Shown: positions 24,201 to 29,557 of the stretch, one piece after another
How the letters are laid out: each line of letters opens with the position of its first letter
Position numbering within the stretch: the stretch's first letter is position 1
DNA from: Rhizobacter terrae
Lineage (GTDB): Bacteria > Pseudomonadota > Gammaproteobacteria > Burkholderiales > Burkholderiaceae_C
Length of the DNA: 64,000 bases
Reading direction: 5' to 3'
Assembly (NCBI RefSeq): GCF_003852895.1
Contig: NZ_QUSW01000002.1
Location: forward strand, 124,001 to 188,000
Position numbers and translations under genes: made by a program
Notes under the pieces: generated by a model
The model's input: only the letters and a program-made list of their open reading frames with translations
Databases searched by the model: none
What the model was told of the DNA's origin: nothing

Positions 24201-27200
24201 CTGAAGCGCTCGGCACGGGCCAGACAGCCACCGAAGTCTTCAGCTACACGATGCGCGACGCGGCCGGTGCAACGAGCACCGCCACCATCACTTTCACGAT
24301 CACCGGCACCAACGATGCGCCGGTGGCAGTGGCCGACACTGGTGCTGCCACCGAAGACGTGACGCTGACCAAGGTCGCAGCCACAGGCGTGCTGTCCAAC
24401 GACACGGACGTCGATACTGGCGACACCAAGACCGTCTCCGGCGTGGCCTTCGGTGCCACCACCGGCACCGTCGGCTCTGGCTTGGCTGGCACCTACGGCA
24501 CCTTGACGCTGAACGCTGACGGCAGCTACAGCTACCTCGCCAACAAGGCTGCCGCCGAAGCGCTCGGCACGGGTCAGACGGCCACCGAAGTCTTCACCTA
24601 CACGATGCGTGACACGGCCGGCGCAACCAGCACTGCCACCATTACATTCACGATCACCGGCACGAACGATGGTCCGACCGCCGTGGCGGACACTGCCTCT
24701 GCCACCGAGGACGTGACGCTGAACGTGGCAGCGGCCTCCGGAGTGTTGGCCAACGACACCGACGTCGACACCGGCGACACGAAGACGGTCTCCGGCGTGG
24801 CCTTCGGTGCCACCACCGGCACGGTCGGTTCCGGCCTGGCCGGAACCTACGGCACGCTGACGCTTAACGCCGATGGCAGCTACAGCTACCTGGCCAACAA
24901 GGCTACCGCTGAGGCGCTTGGCACCGGCCAGACCGCCACCGAGGTCTTCAGCTACACGATGCGAGATGCGGCTGGTGCGACCAGCACCGCCACCATCACA
25001 TTCACGATCACCGGGACGAACGATGGTCCGACCGCCGTGGCGGACACCGCTTCCGCCACCGAGGACGTCACGCTCAACGTCGCTGCCACTTCGGGCGTGC
25101 TCGCCAATGACACCGATGTGGACACCGGCGATACGAAGACTGTGTCCACCGTGGCCTTCGGTGCCACCACCGGCACGGTCGGTTCCGGCCTCGCCGGCAC
25201 CTACGGCACGCTCACGCTCAACGCCGATGGCAGCTACAGCTACCTGGCCAACAAGGCCGCCGCTGAAGCACTGGGCACTGGCCAGACCGCCACCGAAGTC
25301 TTCAGCTACACGATGCGTGATGCGGCAGGTGCAACGAGCACTGCCACCATCACCTTCACGATCACCGGGACGAACGATGGTCCGACCGCCGTGGCGGACA
25401 CTGCCTCTGCCACCGAAGACGTGACCTTGAACGTCGCTGCTGCTTCGGGTGTCTTGGCGAATGACACCGACGTCGACACCGGCGACACCAAGACCGTCTC
25501 CGGCGTCGCGTTCGGTGCCACCACCGGCACCGTGGGCTCCGGCCTCGCTGGTACCTACGGCACGCTCACACTCAACGCCGACGGCAGCTACAGCTACCTC
25601 GCCAACAAGGCCGCCGCTGAAGCGCTCAGCACGGGACAGACCGCCACGGAAGTCTTCTCGTACACGATGCGTGATGCAGCCGGAGCCACCAGCACGGCCA
25701 ACATCACCTTCACCATCACCGGCGCCAACGACGGCCCGACCGCGGTCGCGGACGCCGCCTCGGCCACCGAGGATGTGACGCTGAACGTGACCGCCGCTTC
25801 GGGCGTCTTGGCCAACGACACCGACGTGGACACGGGTGACACCAAGACGGTGTCGGGCGTGGCCTTCGGCGCCACCACCGGCACAGTCGGCTCCGGCCTG
25901 GCCGGCACCTATGGCACCTTGACCCTGAACGCTGACGGCAGCTACAGCTACTTGGCCAACAAGGCAGCCGCTGAAGCGCTCGGCACCGGGCAGACGGCTA
26001 CGGAAGTCTTCACCTACACGATGCGTGACACGGCCGGCGCGACCAGCACCGCCAACATCACCTTCACCATCACCGGCACGAACGACGCGCCCGTGGCCGT
26101 GGCCGACACCGGCGCGGCCACGGAGGACGTGACGCTGACCAAGACCGCCGCCACCGGCGTGCTCGGCAACGACACCGACGTTGACACTGGTGATACCAAG
26201 ACCGTCTCCGGCGTCGCCTTCGGCGCCACGACGGGCACATTGGGCTCCGCACTGGCTGGCACCTACGGCGCATTGACTCTGAACGCTGATGGCAGCTACA
26301 GCTACCTCGCCAACAAGGCCGCCGCTGAGGCGCTCGGCGCCGGCCAAACTGCCACTGAAGTCTTCTCGTACACGATGCGTGACGCGGCTGGCGCCACCAG
26401 CACGGCCACCATCACCTTCACGATCACCGGCACGAACGACGGCCCGACCGCAGTGGCCGACACCGGCGCCGCAACGGAAGACGTGACGCTGACGACCACC
26501 GCCGCCACCGGCGTACTCGCCAACGACACCGATGTCGACACCGGCGACACCAAGACCGTGTCCGCCGTGGCCTTCGGCGCCACCACCGGCACGGTGGGCT
26601 CTGCACTGGCCGGCACCTACGGGACGCTCACGCTCAACGCCGACGGCAGCTACAGCTACTTGGCCAACAAGGCCGCCGCTGAAGCGCTGGGCACCGGCCA
26701 GACCGCCACCGAAGTCTTCAGCTACACGATGCGTGACGCGGCCGGCGCGACCAGCACGTCCAACATCACCTTCACCATCACCGGCACGAACGACGCACCG
26801 GTGGCCGTGGCCGACACCGCATCCGCCACCGAAGACGTCACCCTCAACGTCGCCGCCGCTTCGGGCGTGCTCGTCAACGACACCGACGTGGACACCGGCG
26901 ACACGAAGACCGTGTCCGCCGTGGCCTTCGGCGCCACCACAGGCACAGTCGGCTCCGGCCTCGCCGGCACCTACGGCACGCTGACGCTGAACGCCGACGG
27001 CAGCTACAGCTACCTCGCGAACAAGGCCGCCGCCGAGGCCCTCGGCACCGGCCAGACCGCCACCGAAGTCTTCAGCTACACGGTGCGCGACACCGCAGGT
27101 GCCACCAGCACCGCCAACATCACCTTCACCATCACCGGCACGAACGACGCGCCGGTGGCCGTCGCCGACACCGGCGCGGCCACCGAGGACGTGACGCTGA

Positions 27201-29344
27201 CCAAGACCGCTGCCGCCGGCGTGCTGTCCAACGACACCGACGTCGACACCGGCGACACCAAGGCCGTCTCCGCCGTCGCCTTCGGCGCCACCAGCGGCAC
27301 GGTGGGCTCGGCCCTGGCCGGCACCTACGGCACGCTCACGCTCAATGCCGATGGCAGCTACAGCTACCTCGCCAACAAGGCGCCGGCCGAGGCGCTGGCG
27401 GTGGGCCAGACGGCCACCGAGACCTTCACCTACACGATGCGCGACGCAGCCGGCTCCACCAGCAGCTCGACCATCACCTTCACCATCACCGGCACCAACG
27501 ACGCGCCGGTGGCCAACAACGACACGGGCAGCGTTCTGGCCCAGGGCACGCTGACGGTCACCGCGGCCAACGGCGTGATCCAGTCGGGCTCCGTGCCCGC
27601 AGGCAAGGACACCGACGTCGACACCGGCGACGTACTCGTCGTCAGCAAGGCCATTGCCGGCAGCGGCTCGCCGAGCACCAGCGTGTCGGCCGGCGGCACG
27701 ACCTTCATCGGCACCTACGGCGACCTGACGCTGAAGTCCGACGGCAGTTACGTCTACACCGCCACGCGTGCCGACGCCATCGCCACCGGCAGCAACGTGA
27801 ACGATGTGTTCACCTACCAGCTGTCCGACGGCAACGGCGGCACGGCCAATGCGACGCTGACCATCACCGTGGGCGGCCAGGCGGACACCATCACCGCCAC
27901 CACGCCGACCAGCACGGTGCTGTCGAACACGCAGGGCCTGAACGGCGAGTACTACGGCTACAACGAGACCGACCCCGGCACGAATTCGACCCGCCATCAC
28001 TCGGACGACGCCACGCTGGGCAACCTCGACCACGTCAGCGACTTCAACACCATCGTGAATGCGCGCAATGCTGCGGTGGGCGGCAGCAACAGCATCCTCG
28101 GCACCTCCACCGCAGCGTCCTCCAACGCGGTGGATGCGCGGTTCCTTGCCCGCACCGTCGACTACGGCGCGAGCCCGGACGTCACCGGCAACCTGGGCAA
28201 GAACAACGTCGTGGCCGCGGGCGGATCGACCGCCAGCCTGACCGACAACAACAGCAACCTGTGGCGCTTCCTGGACCGCAGCGCCGGCTCGGACACGAGC
28301 ACGCTGTCCGTCGAGCAGGGCGTGACCTACTCGGCCTGGTCGGGCAGCGGCACCAAGAGCGGCTTGGGCACCACCACCGATGCGGGCATCCGCCTGACCG
28401 GCGAGGTGTTCATGGCGGCAGGTTCGTACGACATCCGCGTCACGGCCGACGACGGCTTCCGCCTGAACCTGGGCGGCCAGACCGTCGCGATCTACGACGA
28501 CATCCAGTCGCCGACGACGCGGGTGTACTCGGGCGTGCCCATCACCGGCGGCCTCACCGCGCTGGAACTGCTGTACTGGGAACAGGGCGGCAACGCCGTG
28601 CTGAAGATCGAGTACAAGCTAAGCGGCACCGCCGACACGGCCTACCAGACCTTTTCCACCACCAACCTGGCGATGTACAGCGATGCGAACCAGCCCACGC
28701 TGGGCGAGACGCAGGACATCGTCGCCGGCTCCGGCGCCGGCGTGTGGAACGTGCGCACCGGCTCGACGCTGGACGGCGGCGTCGGCAACGACACCATCAC
28801 CGGCAGCACGGGCAAGGACAAGCTCATCGGCGGCCAAGGCAACGACATCCTCAGTGGCGGCGCGGGCGACGACATCCTGATCGGCGGCAAGGGCAACGAC
28901 ACCCTGACCGGCGGCACGGGCCATGACGTCTTCCAGTGGAAGCTGGGCGATGGCGGCACGGCGGGCACACCGGCGGCCGACGTCATCAGCGACTTCGACA
29001 ATGCCAACTACTCCGGCGACGTGCTGGACCTGCGCGACCTGCTGGTGGGCGAAACCCACACGGCCAACGTGATCGGCATGCCGGCCTCCATCGGCCTGAC
29101 GAACACGGTGACGGTGACGGCGGACAACGGCAATCTGGCGAACTACCTGCACTTCGCGATGTCGGGTTCGGACACGGTGGTGTCCATCAGCACGACGGGC
29201 CAGTTCTCCGGCGGCTTCGCGACCGGCAAGGTCGACCAGACCATCACGCTGACCGGCGTGAACCTGGTGGGCAGCTTCACGACGGATGCGCAGATCATCA
29301 ATGACCTGCTCAAGCGTGGGAAGCTGGTGACCGACGGAGGTTGA
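6245..29344 (+). CDS. Giant LapA-type RTX adhesin (7,699 aa)
   Basis: This predicted cell-surface adhesin of about 7,700 residues should be secreted by the type I genes just upstream. I start at 6245 (MPTIVQTVSG) because it matches retention-module N-termini and has a Shine-Dalgarno; a reading from 6215 adds ten unconvincing residues. Domain order: retention module, residues 1 to about 120, with dialanine pairs in TAATAAV at 84-90; about 12 mixed cadherin-like domains to residue 1412; 13 repeats of 95 residues (1413-2647); three more cadherin-like domains; 36 VCBS-like domains from residue 2965 to about 7200, of which two are aberrant; a PA14-like domain (about 7230-7480); six RTX nonapeptides; and a C-terminal type I secretion target region. 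There is no Sec signal, as expected. The retention module suggests LapG/LapD-type control by cyclic di-GMP, but those genes are not in view. Confidence 0.93.
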   Translation: MPTIVQTVSGRVTGLWGTALIRGADGKMHALHLGDVVHRGDVILTTQNGIVQLTPDEDTVFAKPAPAADDIDRVIAGINTDEPTAATAAVVGGDGASDLSPGLRVDRISEAVGPSGGFVSSAPDGTQTNFVNGNQITAPENKTTTPSIGNSANAISAVEEGPSVSLGLNTPSGASGAATVTVNTVPAIGQVLKADGTVLTAGSTLTAADLAGLKYVPPADYDGTATVGNFNYTVTDGSASASGTTSINLTPVNDAPVGTPATVTGLEDSTLPLSLGGTDVDSPVTGVTIVSIPAGSALSLADGTPVIAGQTLTPAQAANLLFHPAADFNGSSAVTFTVTDSAGAVSTPTAITINVAAVNDAPVANFTVGAGHEDTALPVNLGGTDVDGTVVSVTITSLPANGTLFLADGVTPVTAGSTLTPTQAANLVFQPAADFNGTTSFSFTATDNLGLSSSPISVPLTIAAVNDAPVATADVASGAEDTVQTGNVLINDSDVDGPALSVSQFSVGGSTFAAGATANLPGVGTLVINGDGSYTFTPAANYNGPVPLATYTATDGSLTSTATLSLSVTAVNDAPSAQADLASTPINTATDVAVLANDSDADGDTLSVTSATLADSSQGTVSINPDGTIHFTPALNFTGAAVINYVVSDGHGGVSGAGLTVNVGANTPPTGADSTHTIAEDTSFTVQVGDLGFADADLGQTLANVRIDALPAVGTLLLNGTPVVAGQVLSAASVAAGNLVFVPAADAHGAPYAAFTFSVQDSAGAFDTTPNTLAVNVTAVNDAPVVTGETVSTAEDSAVSGNVLANDTDVDGDVLSVTQYVVNGSTFATGTPAAIAGVGTLLINADGSYTFSPVANYNGPVPVATYTVTDGTANVNGTLAVTVTAVNDAPVAANDSFTGPEDSPLAGNVLANDSDVDGPSLSVTQFVVGGSTFAAGNAASLPGVGTLVINADGSFSFTPAANYNGPVPVATYTVSDGTASSTATLTLAVSPVNDAPVAANDSATTAEDTPLTGNVLANDTDIDGPALSVTQFVVGGSTYAAGATASLAGVGSLVINGDGSYTFTPAANYNGPVPVATYTATDGSLTSTATLTLSVSAVNDAPVAGNDLASTPINTPVTFAVLGNDSDVDGDTLTVTSAALVNPAQGSISVNPDGTLSFTPVTNFSGTVAATYTVSDGHGGTTTATVTISVGNNTPPTGADSTHSIAEDTSYTVQVGDLGFADADAGQTLANVRIDSLPASGTLLLNGAAVSAGAVISATEIAAGHLVFTPAANANGAPYASFNFSVQDNAGAFDAAPNTLTLNVTPVNDAPVAANDSFTTAEDTVLAGNVLANDTDVDGDVLSVTQFTVGGATFAAGSTAVLAGVGSLHIDADGSFSFTPAANYNGPVPVATYTVTDGTTATSATLTLAVSPVNDLPVAVNDTVNAVEDQPFSGSIAGNDTPSGDGGNVFALVGGSGPAHGTLTFNNDGTFVYTPAANYHGADSFSYTLTDADGDVSTATVSVNVASVNDVPVAVADTVAAVEDTPFVGTVATNDTPSGDGGNVFALVGGSGPAHGGITFNADGTFTYTPNANYHGADSFSYSITDADGDVSTATVNVNVASVNDVPVAVADTVAATEDTPFVGTVATNDAPSGDGGNVFALVGGSGPTHGSLVFNNDGTFTYTPSANYHGADTFSYSITDADGDVSTATVAINVASVNDVPAAVADTVAATEDTPFVGTVATNDTLSGDGGNVFALVGGSGPTHGAIVFNNDGTFTYTPSANYNGADTFSYSITDADGDVSTATVSINVASVNDVPAAVADTVSATEDTPFVGTVATNDTLSGDGGNVFALVGGSGPAHGAIVFNNDGTFTYTPSANYNGADTFTYSITDADGDVSTASVAINVASVNDVPAAVADTVAATEDTPFVGTVATNDTLSGDGGNVFALVGGSGPAHGAIVFNNDGTFTYTPSANYNGADTFSYSITDADGDVSTATVSINVASVNDVPAAVADTVSATEDTPFVGTVATNDTLSGDGGNVFALVGGSGPAHGAIVFNNDGTFTYTPSANYNGADTFSYSITDADGDVSTATVSINVASVNDVPAAVADTVSATEDTPFVGTVATNDTLSGDGGNVFALVGGSGPAHGAIVFNNDGTFTYTPSANYNGADTFSYSITDADGDVSTATVSINIASVNDVPTAVADTVAATEDTPFVGTVATNDTLSGDGGNVFALVGGSGPTHGAIVFNNDGTFTYTPSANYNGADTFSYSITDADGDVSTATVAINVASVNDVPTAVADTVAATEDTPFVGTVATNDTLSGDGGNVFALVGGSGPAHGAIVFNNDGTFTYTPSANYNGADTFSYSITDADGDVSTATVAINVASVNDVPAAVADTVAATEDTPFVGTVATNDTLSGDGGNVFALVGGSGPAHGAIVFNNDGTFTYTPSANYNGADTFSYSITDADGDVSTATVSINVASVNDVPTAVADTVAATEDTPFIGTVATNDTLSGDGGNVFALVGGSGPTHGAIVFNNDGTFTYTPSANYNGADTFSYSITDADGDVSTATVSINVASVNDVPTAVADTVAATEDTPFIGTVATNDTLSGDGGNVFALVGGSGPAHGAIVFNNDGTFTYTPSANYNGADSFTYSITDADGDVSTATVAINVAAVNDAPVAVNDTAITNEDVAVTGNVLTNDTDVDGPSQTVTQFTVGGTTYAAGATATLAGVGTLLINSDGSYTFTPAANYDGAVPSAVYSMTDGTASSTATLAITITPVNDAPDAVDDLVSTPINTGLTINVKANDVDVDDSTASLTVSSPVLSDPTKGTVSVNPDGTLAFTPATNFSGTLTITYTLTDPHGLSDTATVTVNVGANTPPSGADFAVTTAEDTPATLTVANFGFSDADVGQTFASVRISTLPTAGSLLLNGVALGAGAVVSVSEIAAGHLVFAPAADANGANYATFTFAVQDSAGAFDTTPNTATINVTPVNDAPVAVADTALATEDVTLNVGAASGVLANDTDVDTGDTKTVSGVAFGATTGTVGSGLAGTYGTLTLNADGSYSYLANKAAAEALGTGQTATEVFTYTMHDTAGATSTATITFTITGTNDGPAAVADSASATEDVTLNVTAASGVLANDTDVDTGDTKTVSGVAFGATTGTVGSGLAGTYGTLTLNADGSYSYLADKAAAQALGTGQTATEVFTYTMQDAAGATSTASITFTVTGTNDAPVAVADTASATEDVTLNVAAATGVLANDTDVDTGDTKTVSGVAFGATTGTVGSGLAGTYGTLTLNADGSYSYLANKAAAEALGTGQTATEVFSYTMRDAAGATSTATITFTITGTNDGPTAVADTASATEDLTLNVAAATGVLTNDTDVDTGDTKTVSGVAFGATTGTVGSGLAGTYGTLTLNADGSYSYLANKAAAESLGTGQTATEVFSYTMRDAAGATSTATITFTITGTNDGPTAVADTASATEDVTLNVSAAAGVLANDTDIDTGDTKTVSGVAFGANPGTVGTGLAGTYGTLTLNADGSYSYLADKAAAQALGTGQTATEVFSYTMRDAAGTTSTASITFTITGTNDAPVAVADSASVIEDVNFSRPAATGVLANDTDVDTGDTKTVSGVAFGATTGAVGVALGGTYGTLTLNANGSYTYLANKAPAEALGAGQTATETFTYTMRDAAGATSTSTLTFNITGLNDAPVAVADSAQVTEDATLTRTAAFGVLANDTDVDAGDTKTVSAVAFGATTGTVGSALSGTYGTLTLNADGSYSYVANRAAAEALGNGQNATEVFSYTMRDAAGATSTANITFTITGTNDGPTAVADTAAATEDVTLNVAAASGVLANDTDVDTGDTKTVSGVAFGATPGTVGSALSGTYGTLTLNADGSYSYLANKAAAEALGTGQTATEVFTYTMRDAAGAASTATITFTITGTNDGPTAVADTASATEDVTLNVAAASGVLANDTDVDTGDTKTVSAVAFGATTGTAGTALAGTYGTLTLNADGSYSYLANKAAAEALGTGQTATEVFSYTMRDTAGATSTANITFTITGTNDAPTAVADTASATEDITLNVAASGVLANDTDVDTGDTKTVTGVAFSATTGTVGSALAGIYGTLTLNADGSYSYLANKAAAEALAVGQTASEVFTYTMRDAAGATSSSTITFTITGTNDAPVAVADTASATEDVTLNVTAASGVLANDTDVDSGDTKTVSGVAFGATAGTVGSGLAGTYGTLTLNADGSYSYLANKAAAEALGTGQTATEVFTYTMRDAAGATSTATITFTITGTNDGPTAVADTAFVTEDLTLNVAASGVLANDTDVDTGDTKTVSGVSFGATAGTVGSGLAGIYGTLTLNADGSYSYLANKAAAEALAVGQTATEVFSYTMRDAAGATSTATITFTITGTNDAPVAVADTASATEDVTLNVAAASGVLVNDTDVDSGDTKTVSGVAFGATTGTVGSGLAGTYGTLTLNADGSYSYLANKAAAEALGTGQTATEVFSYTVRDTAGATSTASITFTITGTNDGPTAVADTAITSEDVTLNVSAASGVLANDSDVDTGDSKTVSAVAFGATSGTVGSALAGTYGTLTLNADGSYSYLANKAPAESLGTGQTATEVFTYTMRDAAGATSTATITFTITGTNDGPTAVADTASATEDVTLNVSAAAGVLANDMDVDTGDTKAVSGVAFGATTGTVGSGLAGTYGTLTLNADGSYSYLADKAAAESLGAGQTATEVFSYTMRDAAGATSTATITFTITGTNDVPTITGTSSGTVTEAGAVSAGNPNANGTLVINDADAGQSSFQSPPSLAGTYGTFTFNASTGAWTYALDNTKPATQALAAGAVVHDLLTVTSLDGTATKTIDVTVNGANDAPVAVADAASATEDVTLNVAAASGVLVNDTDVDAGDTKAVSGVAFGATTGTVGSGLAGTYGTLTLNADGSYSYLANKAAAEALGAGQTATESFTYTVRDTAGATSSATITFTITGTNDGPTAVADTAAATEDVTLNVSAASGVLANDTDVDAGDTKTVSGIAFGATTGTVGSGLAGTYGTLTLNADGSYSYLANKAAAEALGTGQTATEVFTYTMRDAAGATSSSTITFTITGTNDAPVAVADTASATEDVTLNVAAASGVLANDTDVDTGDTKTVSGVAFGATAGTVGSGLAGTYGTLTLNADGSYSYLANKAAAEALGTGQTATEVFSYTMRDAAGATSTATITFTVTGTNDGPTAVADTASATEDVTLNVAAASGVLANDTDVDTGDTKTVSGVAFGATTGTVGSSLSGTYGTLTLNADGSYSYLANKAAAEALAVGQTASEVFTYTMRDAAGATSSSTITFTITGTNDAPVAVADTASATEDVTLNVAAASGVLANDTDVDTGDTKTVSGVAFGATAGTVGSGLAGTYGTLTLNADGSYSYLANKAAAEALGTGQTATEVFSYTMRDTAGATSTATITFTITGTNDGPTAVADTASATEDVTLNVAAASGVLVNDTDVDTGDTKTVSGVAFGATTGTVGSGLAGTYGTLTLNADGSYSYLANKAAAEALGTGQTATEVFSYTMRDAAGATSTATITFTITGTNDGPTALADTASATEDVTLNVAAASGVLANDTDVDTGDTKTVSGVAFGATTGTVGSGLAGTYGTLTLNADGSYSYLANKAAAEALGTGQTATEAFSYTMRDAAGATSTATITFTITGTNDGPTAVADTAAATEDVTLNVAAASGVLVNDTDVDSGDTKTVSGVAFGATTGTVGSGLAGTYGTLTLNADGSYSYLANKAAAEALGTGQTATEVFSYTMRDAAGATSTATITFTITGTNDGPTAVADAASATEDVTLNVAAASGVLANDTDVDTGDTKTVSAVAFGATTGTVGSGLAGTYGTLTLNADGSYSYLANKVAAEALGTGQTATEVFSYTMRDTAGATSTATITFTITGTNDGPTAVADTASATEDVTLNVAAASGVLANDTDVDTGDTKTVSAVAFGATTGTVGSGLAGTYGTLTLNADGSYSYLANKAAAEALGTGQTATEVFSYTMRDAAGATSTATITFTITGTNDAPVAVADTGAATEDVTLTKVAATGVLSNDTDVDTGDTKTVSGVAFGATTGTVGSGLAGTYGTLTLNADGSYSYLANKAAAEALGTGQTATEVFTYTMRDTAGATSTATITFTITGTNDGPTAVADTASATEDVTLNVAAASGVLANDTDVDTGDTKTVSGVAFGATTGTVGSGLAGTYGTLTLNADGSYSYLANKATAEALGTGQTATEVFSYTMRDAAGATSTATITFTITGTNDGPTAVADTASATEDVTLNVAATSGVLANDTDVDTGDTKTVSTVAFGATTGTVGSGLAGTYGTLTLNADGSYSYLANKAAAEALGTGQTATEVFSYTMRDAAGATSTATITFTITGTNDGPTAVADTASATEDVTLNVAAASGVLANDTDVDTGDTKTVSGVAFGATTGTVGSGLAGTYGTLTLNADGSYSYLANKAAAEALSTGQTATEVFSYTMRDAAGATSTANITFTITGANDGPTAVADAASATEDVTLNVTAASGVLANDTDVDTGDTKTVSGVAFGATTGTVGSGLAGTYGTLTLNADGSYSYLANKAAAEALGTGQTATEVFTYTMRDTAGATSTANITFTITGTNDAPVAVADTGAATEDVTLTKTAATGVLGNDTDVDTGDTKTVSGVAFGATTGTLGSALAGTYGALTLNADGSYSYLANKAAAEALGAGQTATEVFSYTMRDAAGATSTATITFTITGTNDGPTAVADTGAATEDVTLTTTAATGVLANDTDVDTGDTKTVSAVAFGATTGTVGSALAGTYGTLTLNADGSYSYLANKAAAEALGTGQTATEVFSYTMRDAAGATSTSNITFTITGTNDAPVAVADTASATEDVTLNVAAASGVLVNDTDVDTGDTKTVSAVAFGATTGTVGSGLAGTYGTLTLNADGSYSYLANKAAAEALGTGQTATEVFSYTVRDTAGATSTANITFTITGTNDAPVAVADTGAATEDVTLTKTAAAGVLSNDTDVDTGDTKAVSAVAFGATSGTVGSALAGTYGTLTLNADGSYSYLANKAPAEALAVGQTATETFTYTMRDAAGSTSSSTITFTITGTNDAPVANNDTGSVLAQGTLTVTAANGVIQSGSVPAGKDTDVDTGDVLVVSKAIAGSGSPSTSVSAGGTTFIGTYGDLTLKSDGSYVYTATRADAIATGSNVNDVFTYQLSDGNGGTANATLTITVGGQADTITATTPTSTVLSNTQGLNGEYYGYNETDPGTNSTRHHSDDATLGNLDHVSDFNTIVNARNAAVGGSNSILGTSTAASSNAVDARFLARTVDYGASPDVTGNLGKNNVVAAGGSTASLTDNNSNLWRFLDRSAGSDTSTLSVEQGVTYSAWSGSGTKSGLGTTTDAGIRLTGEVFMAAGSYDIRVTADDGFRLNLGGQTVAIYDDIQSPTTRVYSGVPITGGLTALELLYWEQGGNAVLKIEYKLSGTADTAYQTFSTTNLAMYSDANQPTLGETQDIVAGSGAGVWNVRTGSTLDGGVGNDTITGSTGKDKLIGGQGNDILSGGAGDDILIGGKGNDTLTGGTGHDVFQWKLGDGGTAGTPAADVISDFDNANYSGDVLDLRDLLVGETHTANVIGMPASIGLTNTVTVTADNGNLANYLHFAMSGSDTVVSISTTGQFSGGFATGKVDQTITLTGVNLVGSFTTDAQIINDLLKRGKLVTDGG
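10481..14185 (+). repeat. 13 tandem 285-bp repeats (95 aa each) in the adhesin
   Basis: Thirteen units of exactly 285 bases run without indels from the codon of VNDLP to the codon before VNDAPVAVND. Each encodes a cadherin-like beta-sandwich with the markers VNDVPxAVADTV, ATEDTPFVGTVATND, GDGGNVFALVGGSGP, FNNDGTFTYTPSANY and SITDADGDVSTA. The first unit is the most divergent and the middle ones are the most alike. Units 7 and 8 (12191-12475 and 12476-12760) differ at only two bases that I can see. The near identity points to recent unequal recombination or gene conversion. Confidence 0.92.
15137..20440 (+). repeat. VCBS-type repeat array, first block (15 units)
   Basis: Thirteen units of 354 bases (118 residues) and two of 351 bases (units 10 and 12, each missing one Ala codon) follow each other with no other spacing change. 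Each unit reads TNDxPxAVADTASATEDVTL, then GVLANDTDVDTGDTKTVSG, GTYGTLTLNADGSYSYLANK, AAAEALGTGQTATEVF and ends TITFTITG. This is the VCBS/cadherin-like adhesin repeat family. Units 6 and 7 (16907-17614) are the most divergent, with charged NFSRP or TLTRT in place of TLNVA. Confidence 0.92.
20441..20767 (+). other. Aberrant VCBS domain between the two repeat blocks
   Basis: This 327-base segment (109 residues) encodes a domain of a different VCBS subtype, with TITGTSSGTVTEAG, LVINDADAGQSSFQ and TYGTFTFNASTGAWTYALDN. It replaces the 118-residue unit and is the only interruption in an otherwise uniform array. It could be a remnant of an older domain set flanked by later expansions on both sides. 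Confidence 0.85.
20768..27493 (+). repeat. VCBS-type repeat array, second block (19 units of 354 bp)
   Basis: Nineteen units of exactly 354 bases, checked by the positions of the first and last unit boundaries. Variants mark subgroups: units with DTGAATEDVTLTK, units with SAVAFG in place of SGVAFG, units with VLVND in place of VLANDT, and units ending SSSTITFTITG. The variants recur in paired patterns, for example an SSSTITF unit followed by a TNDAPVAV/ATAGTVGSG unit twice in a row. This suggests duplication of two-unit blocks of about 708 bases. Confidence 0.92.
28775..28936 (+). repeat. Six RTX calcium-binding nonapeptides
   Basis: Exactly 54 residues form six nonapeptides of the GGxGxDxxx type: GGVGNDTIT, GSTGKDKLI, GGQGNDILS, GGAGDDILI, GGKGNDTLT and GGTGHDVFQ. 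These should bind calcium outside the cell and drive folding of the C-terminus after export. The region is followed by the type I secretion C-terminal target domain (DVISDFDNANYSGDVLDLRD onward) to the stop. Confidence 0.93.
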
Positions 29345-29420
29345 TGGGGCCCCCCAGTCGCTTCGCTCCTGCCCCCGAGGGGCGCCACCCGGCGGACCGG
29401 CAAAGCCGGATCCGCGGGTG
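29345..29420. repeat. Comamonad-type intergenic palindromic repeat with two hairpins
   Basis: Directly after the adhesin stop lies a segment beginning GGGGCCCCCCAGTCGCTTCG. It contains a GCCCC-cga-GGGGC hairpin (29371-29383) and a longer hairpin at 29392-29415, a 10-bp stem with one bulged A and an AAA loop. I recognise this style of element as one scattered between genes in Comamonadaceae. It may end adhesin transcription, but there is no U-run. Confidence 0.55.
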
Positions 29421-29557
29421 TGGCTTGATGGGTCGCTAGCGGGGCTCGCTCCGTTTGTGGGGCTGTGTCTGACAAGGATTGACGGTGCTGGCTGACTGCG
29501 CCGGCTGTGCCCCTGCGAGATAGTGGATGGATGCCACCATGAGCAAGGAGTATCGCC

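Noticed and set aside
10481-27493. CRISPR-like periodicity
   Set aside because: The repeats are coding, in frame, 285 or 354 bases long and without unique spacers.
21197-28033. A second antisense open frame of 2,278 codons
   Set aside because: Same cause: periodic antisense of the 354-bp repeats, with no start signal and no plausible domain.
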